Below, piece after piece: positions 17,863 through 26,274 of a stretch of 64,000 bases of DNA. The stretch covers positions 62,001 to 126,000 of the forward strand of contig JBEKHR010000005.1 in the NCBI GenBank assembly GCA_050012175.1, read 5' to 3'. Each line of letters starts with the position of its first letter. The stretch's first letter is position 1. A program made the position numbers and the translations under genes. The notes below the pieces were generated by a model. It was given only the letters and a program-made list of their open reading frames with translations, did not search any database and was not told the DNA's origin. The DNA is from CAVROP01 sp050012175. Its GTDB lineage: Bacteria; Acidobacteriota; Terriglobia; UBA7540.

Positions 17863-18032
17863 CATCTGCGTCATCTGCGTAATCTGCGGATTTGTTGAGT
17901 CTGCCGGCGTGCAGCTTGAAACAGCGCCTTAGAATCGCGACAGCGATGAAACTTGAAGGGTTGCGGCGCATCGGATAACTGATGCTGTGGCGGTCAAATC
18001 CACAACAAAACCAAGATTGCGAGGAGGAAAGT

Positions 18033-18542
18033 ATGGGTTTGGGACAGGCGTTATTACCGGAGTTTGATCATGAGATGGCGGGGGTAAGGCGGACGCTCGA
18101 ACGGGTGCCGGAGGAGAAATTCGACTGGCGACCGCACCCGAAGTCGGGGACCATGGGCTGGCTGGCGTCGCACTTGGCGACGCTGCCGACGTTGGCGGTG
18201 AGGACGATTGAGAAGGAATCTTTCGAGATTGCGCCCGGGGGCCAGCCGCCCTCGGGGCCGCCGAAGCTGAAGACGCGGCAGGAAGTGCTCGAGACGTTCG
18301 ATAGGAACCGGAACGCGGCGCGGGCGGCCATTGCCGGCGCTTCGGATGAGCATCTGATGAAGACATGGACCTTGCTCTTCAACGGCAAAACCGTCTTCTC
18401 CTTGCCGCGGGCCGGCGTCCTGCGCGGCCCCTTCATGAACCATGCCATTCATCATCGCGCCCAGCTTGGTGTTTTTTTGCGGCTGAACGAGGTGCCGGTG
18501 CCTGCGCTCTACGGGCCATCGGCGGATGAGCAATTTTCGTAG
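18033..18542 (+). CDS. DinB-family protein
   Basis: A 169-residue four-helix-bundle protein of the DinB/YfiT superfamily. The ATG at 18033 follows GAGGAGG. Candidate metal-binding His residues lie in WLASHLATLP (about residue 46) and in the AIHHRAQLGVFLRLN motif near the C-terminus, both standard for the family, as is the closing PVPALYGPSADE. Many members are metal-dependent thiol transferases; the substrate here is unknown. Confidence 0.88.
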   Translation: MGLGQALLPEFDHEMAGVRRTLERVPEEKFDWRPHPKSGTMGWLASHLATLPTLAVRTIEKESFEIAPGGQPPSGPPKLKTRQEVLETFDRNRNAARAAIAGASDEHLMKTWTLLFNGKTVFSLPRAGVLRGPFMNHAIHHRAQLGVFLRLNEVPVPALYGPSADEQFS

Positions 18543-18608
18543 AGCAAGAATTCGTAGCGCCCCCTGAAATGCACCGGGAACCACTTGCGCGGTGGTGGCT
18601 GGACGAGC

Positions 18609-18704
18609 GGTAGCGCAGAGTCTCGCATCCCAGAGACTCTGCGGCTTTTTATCCGCGGAAGATCAAGAACCGCAGAGTTTGAAATGCACAAACTCTGCGC
18701 TACC
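18609..18704. repeat. REP pair (BIME-like), GTAGCGCAGA family
   Basis: Two inverted hairpin units: GGTAGCGCAGAGTCTC...GAGACTCTGCGGC (18609-18645) and AAGAACCGCAGAGTTT...AAACTCTGCGCTACC (18665-18704). The same unit, with different stem sequence, occurs at 45170-45204, 45579-45615 and 45886-45925. It lies just upstream of the ribosome-binding site of the BNR-repeat gene. Confidence 0.8.
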
Positions 18705-18737
18705 GAGCTGGCGCGAAGCACAGAAAGGAGTGAGAAA

Positions 18738-19916
18738 ATGAGCGGAGTACGGGTTCTGGTGGGTACACGCAAGGGCGCGTTCATCCTAACGTCGGACGGA
18801 AAGCGCAAACGGTGGAGGGTCAGTGGCCCCCACTTTGCGGGCTGGGAGATCTACCATCTGAAGGGGTCGCCCGTCGATCCGAATCGCCTCTATGCATCGC
18901 AAACCAGCGGCTGGTTTGGGCAGATCATCCAGCGCTCGAGCGACGGCGGCAAGACGTGGGAGGCGCCCGGAGGCGGACTGACGACCGCGCCAAGCGGCAT
19001 GCCCGTTGCCGAGAGCAACAAATTCGTCTACGACACTTCTCCGGAAACCGGCAAACCCCTCACCACGCACCAGTGGTACGACGGCACGCAGCACCCCTGG
19101 GAGTTCAAGCGCGTCTGGCATCTCGAACCGTCGCTGACCGATCCGGATACCGTCTACGCCGGGGTGGAAGACGCCGCCTTGTTCCGGTCGACCGACGGCG
19201 GGCAGACGTGGCAGGAGCTGGCCGGGCTGCGCGGCCACGGCACAGGCCTCGAGTGGCACCCAGGCGCCGGTGGGATGGGCCTGCACACTATTCTTCTTGA
19301 TCCGAGCGATCCCGAACGGATTTTTGTCGCCATCTCGGCTGCGGGCGCCTTCCGGAGCGACGATGCCGGCCAGACGTGGCGACCGATCAACCGTGGACTG
19401 AAGTCCCAATACATCCCCGACCCGAATGCCGAGGTGGGCCATTGTGTTCATCGCATCGCGATGCACCGGTCGCGCCCGAGCGTGCTGTTCATGCAGAAGC
19501 ACTGGGACGTGATGCGCAGCGACGACGCCGGCGACTCGTGGCAAGAGATCAGCGGGAACTTGCCGACCGACTTCGGGTTCGTGATTGACGTTCACGCGCA
19601 CGAGCCGGACACCATCTACGTCGTCCCGATCAAAAGCGACTCGGAGCACTATCCGCCCCAAGGAAAGCTGCGCGTGTACCGCAGCCGCACGGGCGGAAAC
19701 GAGTGGGAGGCGCTCACCAAAGGTCTGCCGCAACGGAACTGCTATGTCAACGTGCTGCGCGACGCGATGGCCGTCGACTCGCTCGATTCGTGCGGCGTGT
19801 ATTTCGGCACCACCGGCGGGCAGGTGTTCGCGTCGGCCGACGCCGGAGACACCTGGGCGCCCATTGTCCGATATCTTCCGGCCGTGCTGTCCGTGGAGGT
19901 CCAGACACTGCCATGA
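18738..19916 (+). CDS. BNR/Asp-box beta-propeller protein (sialidase-like fold)
   Basis: A 392-residue protein with five clear Asp-boxes (S-x-D-x-G-x-T-W): SSDGGKTW, STDGGQTW, SDDAGQTW, SDDAGDSW and SADAGDTW. It starts MSGVRVLVGTRKGAF, with AAAGGAG upstream of 18738. No signal peptide is seen, so it is probably cytoplasmic. Annotation as exo-alpha-sialidase is common for this fold, but the Arg triad and Tyr of true sialidases cannot be confirmed. Its stop overlaps the start of the MoaD/ThiS-like gene by 4 bases (ATGA), implying translational coupling. Confidence 0.88.
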   Translation: MSGVRVLVGTRKGAFILTSDGKRKRWRVSGPHFAGWEIYHLKGSPVDPNRLYASQTSGWFGQIIQRSSDGGKTWEAPGGGLTTAPSGMPVAESNKFVYDTSPETGKPLTTHQWYDGTQHPWEFKRVWHLEPSLTDPDTVYAGVEDAALFRSTDGGQTWQELAGLRGHGTGLEWHPGAGGMGLHTILLDPSDPERIFVAISAAGAFRSDDAGQTWRPINRGLKSQYIPDPNAEVGHCVHRIAMHRSRPSVLFMQKHWDVMRSDDAGDSWQEISGNLPTDFGFVIDVHAHEPDTIYVVPIKSDSEHYPPQGKLRVYRSRTGGNEWEALTKGLPQRNCYVNVLRDAMAVDSLDSCGVYFGTTGGQVFASADAGDTWAPIVRYLPAVLSVEVQTLP

Positions 19917-20209
19917 TCCGAGTGGTGCTTCCGTATCATCTGCGGATGTTGGCGCGCGTCGGCGGCGAGGTGAAGCTCGACGTCGAAGGTCAGGTGACGC
20001 AGCGCTCGGTCCTCGACGCGCTCGAGGCCTGCTATCCCATGCTGCGCGGGACGATCCGCGACCAGGTCACCGAGCAGCGCCGGCCGTTCTTGCGGTTCTT
20101 CGCCTGCGAGCAGGATCTGTCCCATGAGCCGCCGGACGCCCCACTGCCCGAAGCGGTCGCGACCGGGGCTGAGCCTTTTCTGGTCGTTGGGGCCATAGCC
20201 GGCGGCTAG
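19913..20209 (+). CDS. MoaD/ThiS-like sulfur-carrier protein
   Basis: A 98-residue ubiquitin-fold candidate starting MIRVVLPYHLRMLARVGGEV and ending A-I-A-G-G. The terminal Gly-Gly is the residue pair that is adenylated and thiocarboxylated in MoaD/ThiS carriers. The ATG overlaps the stop of the BNR gene. No moaE, thiG or E1-like enzyme is near, so its sulfur acceptor is unknown; the strict linkage suggests work with the propeller protein. Confidence 0.82.
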   Translation: MIRVVLPYHLRMLARVGGEVKLDVEGQVTQRSVLDALEACYPMLRGTIRDQVTEQRRPFLRFFACEQDLSHEPPDAPLPEAVATGAEPFLVVGAIAGG

Positions 20210-20484
20210 TGGCCCATCGTGACCGCTACCGATATACATCGCGCGATTGATAGACAGTTCCCCATTGGGAGCTATTTGAATACATCGGATTTCCTTCGGG
20301 CGACCCACGACACGCAACCCTGGATAGCCTTAACCGTGGGTGGCGCCGACATCGCCTTTTATGTCGGCGACCCTTAAGAGGCCAGGACAGGCCACGGACA
20401 GGACGCGGTGACAGGGATGTTGCGCGTGTTCGTGGGGCGCATACATGAAAGACAATGTATGCGCGACCCGCGTACCCAAGGGCA

Positions 20485-20791
20485 AAGGCCCGGAGGGCCG
20501 ATCCCGCCTTGCGGGATAGCCCAGGGCGCCAGCCCTGGGTCCAGAAAGTCCTCTGGTTCGCGGGACCCCCAGCGGGGCGAAAGAAAAGGTTTCGAGGCGG
20601 GAACTCTCCCCGGTTCTGCCGCCCCTTCCGGGGCTTGACCGGCGCTGGGGCTTGGTTTCCCAGGGCTTGCGCCCTGGGCTAAGTTCTATCGCCCGCTAGG
20701 CGGGCTCTCCGGACGACCCTGCTGCTGCCGTAAGCTTTCACAAATATGTCACACAACAGCGGCAGGACTCCCACTTTTGTGTCGCACACCC
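20485..20791 (+). repeat. ~305-bp dispersed repeat, copy 1
   Basis: Nearly identical to 48100-48401 in the same orientation. It consists of several hairpins (CCCAGGGCGCCAGCCCTGGG; CCCAGGGCTTGCGCCCTGGG; GCCCGCTAGGCGGGC) joined by conserved text and ends at GTCGCACACCC. Short frames inside it look like shared hypothetical proteins but have no coding support. It ends 16 bases before the -35 box of the kinase promoter. The rest of 20210-20484 has no gene. Confidence 0.85.
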
Positions 20792-20807
20792 CCATGTCAC
20801 CAACGCT

Positions 20808-20836
20808 TTGATTTGGCTGCACGTGCAGTCTATAAT
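20808..20836 (+). promoter_or_regulatory. Sigma-70-type promoter of the PD40 kinase gene
   Basis: TTGATT (20808-20813), a 17-base spacer and TATAAT (20831-20836). The predicted transcript starts about 20 bases before the ATG at 20865. This is why the start codon is placed there and not at the in-frame TTG inside the -35 box. Confidence 0.7.
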
Positions 20837-20864
20837 AGTTTCCAGCGGGGCGAGATTGCCAATC

Positions 20865-23549
20865 ATGCATAGCCATTCATCCATGATCGGCCAGACGGTT
20901 TCCCACTATCGCGTGCTGGAGAAGCTCGGTGGCGGGGGGATGGGTGTCGTTTATAGGGCGGAAGATACTCGCCTCCACCGGTTTGTCGCACTCAAATTCC
21001 TGCCTGAGGCCGTCGCCAAGGATCCCCAGGCATTGGCGCGTTTCCAGCGCGAAGCGCAATCTGCCTCAGCCCTGAATCATCCCAATATCTGCACGATACA
21101 CGACATCGGCGAATACGCAGGCCAAGCGTTCATGGCCATGGAGTACCTGGATGGCGTGACGCTGAAGCACCAGATTCAGGGCCGGCCAATTGAGTTAGAA
21201 CGACTCCTGGAGATCGCCGTCGAGATCACCGACGCCCTTGATGCAGCTCACAGCCAGGGTATCATCCATCGGGACATCAAAGCGGCGAACATCTTTATAA
21301 CCAAACGGGGACACACCAAGGTGCTAGACTTCGGCTTGGCCAAGGCCACAGCGGCGGGCAGCCCTTCCGGTCAGGGTGCAGGTTTGGATACTCTAACCGC
21401 AGCCGCCGTGGAGGAGCCGCATCTGACCAGCCCGGGGACAGCGCTGGGGACGGTGGCCTATATGTCGCCGGAGCAGGTGCGGGCCAAGGTACTGGATGCA
21501 CGCAGTGATTTGTTCTCCTTTGGTGTGGTGTTGTACGAGATGGCGACAGGGATGTTGCCCTTTCGCGGTGATACCTCAGGCGTCATCTTTGCGGCTATCT
21601 TAAACCGTGCACCTGTGCCTCCGGTTCGACTGAATCCCGAGTGTCCCCCCGAACTCGAACGAATTATCCACAAGGCTCTGGAGAAGGACCGCGAGTTGCG
21701 GTACCAGACCGCCGCAGAATTGCGCGCCGACCTGAAGCGCCTGAAGCGTGATACGGATTCCGGTCGCACGGGGGCGACCGCGGCTCTACTGGGTGGGGTC
21801 GAGGAGCTTCGCGAAACCCGCCCACCTCGTCGATGGCGCACCTGGGCAGCGATATTCGGCAGCGCTTTCTTCGCCATGACGGCAATTCTCGGGTATCTTC
21901 TAACGCGCCCTCTGCCCCCACCGCGTGTGCTGCGAACCGTCCAGCTCACCAACACCAACCGGCCGAAAAGCGGTATGGTCACTGACGGCACGCGGCTCTA
22001 TTTCCTAGACAACCAGTTGGGCCCTGCCCAAACCTCCGTGACCGGTGGTGAGACGGTGCCCATACCGACCTCATTAATATTGGGGGACCTTGGCTGGCGC
22101 TACTTGTACGATATCTCACCAGACGGATCGCAACTTCTGCTGCCTACTTTCCTAAATGAATCAACCCCCGAGGCGCCCCTCTGGACTCTTTCTGTGCTGG
22201 GCGGCTCGCCTCGCCGATTAGGCAACCTCGAAGGTCACAGCGCGGCGTGGTCGCCGGACGGAAACAGGATTGCCTACTCCAAGGGGAACGAGATATTCCT
22301 GGCCAAGAGCGATGGGAGCGAACCACGGCGGCTCTTGACGACGGCTGGAAGGTCTGGCTACCTCTGCTGGTCGCCCGACGGAACGATCCTGCGCTTTACC
22401 GTGAACGATCCCCAGACCAATAACCGCTCCCTTTGGCAAGCCTCCACGGATGGATCCCATCTTCATCCCCTGCTTCCCGGTTGGAACAACCCACCCAACG
22501 AATGCTGTGGCCACTGGACGCCGGACGGAAGGTATTTCGTCTTCGAGGCAGTACGCGAGGGGACGGCAAACGTCTGGGCCCTGCGCGAAAACGCTGGCCT
22601 TTTCCGGTCCACCCGCCATGAGCCCGTGCAGTTGACGACGGGGCCGATGAATACCGGCAAGCCCGTCCCGAGCCGGGATGGTAAGAAGCTCTTCGTCCAA
22701 GGCTGGCAGCCCCGGGCGGAATTGGTGCGCTACGATGCGAAATCAGGACAGTTCGCGCCTTACCTTTCGGGAATCTCGGCGGTGGCACTCGACTTCTCTC
22801 GTGATAAAGAGTGGGTCGCCTACAATGACTACGCCGATGACACCATGTGGCGAAGTAAGGCGGACGGAACCCAAAAGCTCCAACTTACTTTCCCGCCCAT
22901 GCAGGCCTACCTGCCTCGATGGTCTCCGGATGGCAAGCAGATCGCCTTCTTTGGTCATCCGCCCGGCGAACCCTGGCAAATCTATGTCGTTTCCGCCGCT
23001 GGAGGCTCACCCGAACTGATCTACCGCCGTGAAACTAACCTGGCGGACCCCAACTGGTCACCCGACGGCAAATCACTGGTCTTCGGCGGGAATGCGCCTA
23101 GCAATCAGGGGTCAGCGGTCTACGTGCTCGATATGAAAACGCGAAACGTCTCGAAACTGCCCGGGTCCGATGGCCTGTTTTCTCCCCGCTGGTCTCCAAA
23201 CGGAAGCTATGTAGTCGCCATTACGCTGGATTCTCTCCAGTTCATGCTTTTTGATTTCACGACTCAGAAATGGACTGAGCTCGCCAAGGCCAAGGGTTTC
23301 CTAGGCTGGCCGAATTGGTCCCGAGACGGACACTATTTGTATTTTCACGGGATTCTCGAGAAGGAACAGGGCTACTTCCGCGTGCAAATCACCGACCGCA
23401 AACTGGAGCAAGTCCTCAGCCTGAAAGGGTTTCAGCAGGCCGTAGGAGCCTTCGGAAACTGGAGCGGCCTCGCCCCGGACGAATCTCCGCTGTTTGTCCG
23501 CGATGCCAGCATCCAGGAAATCTACGCCCTCGATTGGGAAGCGCCTTGA
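20865..23549 (+). CDS. Membrane Ser/Thr kinase with PD40/TolB-like propeller
   Basis: An 894-residue protein. The N-terminal Hanks-type kinase domain (about residues 14-290) has the Gly-rich loop LGGGGMGVVY, Lys44 (VALKFL), HRD at 135-137 (HRDIKAANIF) and DFG at 155-157 (DFGLAKA), so it should be active. One transmembrane helix follows (about 325-346), then some 540 residues with at least eight PD40-like repeats (WSPDGNRIAYS, WTPDGRYFVF, WSPDGKQIAFFG, WSPNGSYVV, WSRDGHYLYF). This topology puts a sensor-like propeller outside and the kinase inside; it is typical of Acidobacteria. An ATG at 20883 is an alternative start. Confidence 0.92.
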   Translation: MHSHSSMIGQTVSHYRVLEKLGGGGMGVVYRAEDTRLHRFVALKFLPEAVAKDPQALARFQREAQSASALNHPNICTIHDIGEYAGQAFMAMEYLDGVTLKHQIQGRPIELERLLEIAVEITDALDAAHSQGIIHRDIKAANIFITKRGHTKVLDFGLAKATAAGSPSGQGAGLDTLTAAAVEEPHLTSPGTALGTVAYMSPEQVRAKVLDARSDLFSFGVVLYEMATGMLPFRGDTSGVIFAAILNRAPVPPVRLNPECPPELERIIHKALEKDRELRYQTAAELRADLKRLKRDTDSGRTGATAALLGGVEELRETRPPRRWRTWAAIFGSAFFAMTAILGYLLTRPLPPPRVLRTVQLTNTNRPKSGMVTDGTRLYFLDNQLGPAQTSVTGGETVPIPTSLILGDLGWRYLYDISPDGSQLLLPTFLNESTPEAPLWTLSVLGGSPRRLGNLEGHSAAWSPDGNRIAYSKGNEIFLAKSDGSEPRRLLTTAGRSGYLCWSPDGTILRFTVNDPQTNNRSLWQASTDGSHLHPLLPGWNNPPNECCGHWTPDGRYFVFEAVREGTANVWALRENAGLFRSTRHEPVQLTTGPMNTGKPVPSRDGKKLFVQGWQPRAELVRYDAKSGQFAPYLSGISAVALDFSRDKEWVAYNDYADDTMWRSKADGTQKLQLTFPPMQAYLPRWSPDGKQIAFFGHPPGEPWQIYVVSAAGGSPELIYRRETNLADPNWSPDGKSLVFGGNAPSNQGSAVYVLDMKTRNVSKLPGSDGLFSPRWSPNGSYVVAITLDSLQFMLFDFTTQKWTELAKAKGFLGWPNWSRDGHYLYFHGILEKEQGYFRVQITDRKLEQVLSLKGFQQAVGAFGNWSGLAPDESPLFVRDASIQEIYALDWEAP

Positions 23550-23651
23550 GGGCGTGTCCCAGCGCTCCGCGGCCGGAGTCTCAGTCACCTGTTTGAAGGC
23601 GGGGCATCCGGTGGCCGGGAAGTTGATCCGACCGGTGGAGAGAGGACGACC

Positions 23652-24071
23652 GTGGCCCGACAAAACTTCAACCGGTCCAACAATGCCTTCGAACTCGACC
23701 TGCACGGATGCTCGATGGAAGAAGGCCGCAGCGTGGCTGGGCAGCGGATCCGCGAGTGCTTTCGCTACGGCATCGAAGAATTGCGCATCATCTACGGCTC
23801 GGCAGAGCGTGCCGAGGGGACGCTGCGCCAGGCTGTTGAAGAAGCGATTCGCGAGGCGAGCAGTTGCGTAGCCGCCTGCTCTTTTCGCGACTCGTACGGC
23901 ATGTTCGCGGCGGAGAAAGAGTCCACCGAGGTGAGGGTCACGCTGGCGCCCAACCCGCGCCCCCAAGCTCAGGACCGGAAGATGGTATTCGTCGCCTTCA
24001 CGTCACGGTACGACACCGAGCGCCATCGACACGAGCCGTATTATCCGTTGCGTCCCAGCAGCAGAAACTAG
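23652..24071 (+). CDS. Smr-like domain protein
   Basis: A 139-residue protein with a GTG start at 23652 preceded by GAGAGG. Residues about 12-70 (ELDLHGCSMEEG...IEELRIIYG...GTLRQAVEEAI) match the Smr fold pattern: L-D-L-H-G, a helix, then V-x-I-I-H-G and L-R-x-x-V. The HGKG nuclease-like loop is altered to YGSAERAEG, so activity is doubtful. The C-terminal 65 residues are unassigned. It lies about 100 bases after the kinase gene. Confidence 0.65.
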   Translation: MARQNFNRSNNAFELDLHGCSMEEGRSVAGQRIRECFRYGIEELRIIYGSAERAEGTLRQAVEEAIREASSCVAACSFRDSYGMFAAEKESTEVRVTLAPNPRPQAQDRKMVFVAFTSRYDTERHRHEPYYPLRPSSRN

Positions 24072-24172
24072 GTTTAGAGTCGAAGCTCTCCAGGGCGTCG
24101 GCGCGTAAATTCTTCGGTTTCAACAGATCGGTTGCGCTGGTCAGGATTACATCCATGCACTCGTCTGCCCTG

Positions 24173-24284
24173 CTGTCATTCTGAGCGCAGCGGAGCGGAG
24201 CGAAGAATCTCGCTCTGGACTTTTCCGCGCAGAAACAGCAGGGCAAGATGCTTCGTCCGCGGCGGACTCAGCATGACAGTGAGG
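24173..24284. repeat. TCATTCTGAGC-type dispersed repeat
   Basis: It begins GTCATTCTGAGCG and ends CTCAGCATGACAG in inverted form, with GAAGAATCTCGC between. It is a member of the family at 10435, 44589 and 51233. The remaining spacer 24072-24595 shows no supported gene. Confidence 0.7.
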
Positions 24285-24595
24285 TGGCGACCAGCCCCGA
24301 CGCTGGCAGTAATCTTCCAATTCGCGCCTTCGCCAGATGGCTTCGTGGGGACATTATGAGTCCGCTTGCAAGGACCAGGGAAAAGGGTTAGATTATGAGT
24401 CGTGATTGGCCGGATTTCGGTTTCGATGCCTTTGGGTGCGGCTTCGCCTATGGTCAATGGCCGGGACAAATCGTTGCCACGCCGCTCAAAGCCGTTCGAG
24501 GGGGTGATCCGGAAGGAGGCTTTGTTTGTTGTACGGATGTTGTACGCATTTTGTAGATTTTTTCTGACGTTATAGTTTTGTAGGTCTTGCATCGA

Positions 24596-24670
<75 letters not shown>

Positions 24671-24931
24671 ATCTCATCAACAACCTCCCCCGCTCTGCGG
24701 ACAGGTCAATGACCACAGGTCGTAGACTCACGCCAAATGCCCCTAAGAGAAGCCTGATTTGGCGGTTTCAATCTCCCGAAAGGACTCATACCCACGAAAA
24801 CCACGCATGAATACGACAAACAAATCTCAGCTCGCTCGCAGCTACAAGGTCGGGGGAGAGGGCCAGTTGGTGGTAAGCGGGGAGCCCAAGTCCAGTTAGC
24901 GATAACACTTCCCATCGCGCAGCATGCAGAA

Positions 24932-25430
24932 TCATCGCCGAAAGCGCGGGGGACCGACTAGAGATTCTAAGGCGAATGCAAGTTGGGCGGGAGCGACAAA
25001 TCCATCCCAACGCCGCTGGATGCGACCGTCAGACGCAATAAGGAGTGTAGTGGGAAGCCTGGAAACGCCATAGAGAAAGGCTGTGCCTTCGTCGTCGTCC
25101 CGCAGGACGGTTACGCCATCAAGCTGCCAATCGTAGGTGAAGTTGAGGAGCGCACTGGGATCGAGCGGTTTACCGCCGAATAGCGTGTTGCATCCCACTA
25201 TCAACACCTCAACGCCATTAGGCGCATACTGCTGGGCCATGCTTTTCAGGAAAACCAACTGCCCGCGAGATAGATCAGAATAAGTGCGCGACAATGGCTG
25301 CGCGCGGGTGTCCCGGCCGTATCGTCGCGAACTCGGAGACCATCTGCCGTAGCCCCTTTAGCTCTTGCGAACAGCCACATGGACGAAGCGTCGCTTCTCG
25401 CAAACTGACCCAACACCCAATCCTCTTCCC
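24932..25430 (-). pseudogene. Frameshifted thioredoxin-fold (redoxin-like) gene
   Basis: The minus-strand frame 24932-25294 encodes SDLSRGQLVFLKSMAQQY, then VEVLIVG, and later SRLPTTLLIASDGRIQRRW, a thioredoxin-like C-terminal half with the cis-Pro segment (LPTT). Upstream the sequence continues in another frame as CGCSQELKGLRQMVSEF, providing a C-x-C-like active-site region; a shift near 25273 separates the two. The start is not clear. A sequencing error could also cause the split. Confidence 0.55.
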
Positions 25431-25487
25431 AAATAACACCCGTGGCGCTGGTGAAAGTCAGCGCATGTGCCACGAAAAGGAGGTCCT

Positions 25488-25820
25488 ATGTTCGTTGAAC
25501 TCATGCCACTTCTTGCCGGCCGCACTGTGCTCATCACGGTGGCCAAGGTGGACGACAAGACAATTCGCATCAACGTCATTCCCGCTCTGGCAAAGGCCGA
25601 CGAGAACCCCGCTCTAACCACCCCGCTTACCTATACCGGCCCGCCCGAGGAACATATTACGCGCTTCAGGACGACCATGCGCCCAGCACCTCACTCAAAG
25701 CTCACTTTCCTGGGCTTGGGACAGTACCCAGAGGCAGTCAGACGTATGTTATCGGTCGGTCGAGATCTAAAAACGGAAATGTTGGTTAAGGCAAACCTTC
25801 GATATGGCTGTTGCGGATAA
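25488..25820 (+). pseudogene. Truncated PRTRC-system protein E
   Basis: The ATG at 25488 follows AAAAGGAGG. The first about 50 residues (MFVELMPLLAGRTVLITVAK...INVIPALAK...NPALTTPLTYTG) match the N-terminus of PRTRC protein E, a component of a plasmid/integrative-element gene set. The remaining about 60 residues do not resemble the family, and no other PRTRC genes are present. It is read as a remnant of a mobile element beside tRNA-Gly. Confidence 0.55.
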
Positions 25821-25954
25821 TTAGTCCCTCCTCTCAAGCCCCATTCGCAACTCCCAGAGTCAAGAGGAAACGGGAACCCGCCGATGAAGCTTTTGGGGGA
25901 GTGGCGCCTGCTCGCGGCGCCCTCCGCGAAGGGAGGTCTCGGCTGAGGTTTTGA

Positions 25955-26254
25955 GCCACTAGACCCTTTAGCCGCGAAGAGTTGAGTGCCCGACTCCAGG
26001 TGGGAGTACGCGCCGTCGGGTCGCAGACTAGCCTGGTTGCGCGCGCTGCCGAGCTGGAAGAAGCGTTGGCACGCGTCAAGCGACTGCGGGGGTTGCTCCC
26101 GATTTGCCCGAACTGCAAGAAGATCTGTAACGACCGGAAGTATTGGCAGCAGCTCGAAAACTACATCTGAGAACGGCGAGAAGCCCGGTTGAGCGATGGC
26201 ATTCCCCCGGACTGCTTCGAGAAGTTCGCGCGGCCCGAATTGGAGAAGCTCTGA
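25955..26254 (+). pseudogene. C-terminal half of a response regulator, with internal stop
   Basis: The frame opens after a stop and begins T-R-P-F-S-R-E-E-L, the end of a receiver domain (K/T-x-P-F). It continues as coiled coil AAELEEALARVKRLRGLLPI, then CPNCKKICNDRKYWQQLENYI. After an in-frame TGA (26168-26170) the same frame resumes as SDGIPPDCFEKFARPELEKL. The pattern LPIC-x-x-C-KK...YW...DC is a known tail of receiver/PAS proteins. The N-terminal receiver is missing here. Confidence 0.65.
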
Positions 26255-26274
26255 GCCTGCTTCGAGAAAGACCC

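Noticed and set aside
18786..19733. 315-codon frame antisense to the BNR gene
   Set aside because: A shadow of the Asp-box repeats; no ribosome-binding site.
20408..20682. Short frames inside the ~305-bp repeat, with counterparts at 48021-48245
   Set aside because: Similarity is explained by the repeated DNA, and hairpins run through the frames; no coding support.
24540..24576. Promoter for tRNA-Gly (TTGTAC...TATAGT)
   Set aside because: Spacing between the boxes is 25 bases, or 14 with the alternative -35; not convincing.
24176..24592. 138-codon minus-strand frame before tRNA-Gly
   Set aside because: Overlaps a dispersed repeat and lacks motifs.
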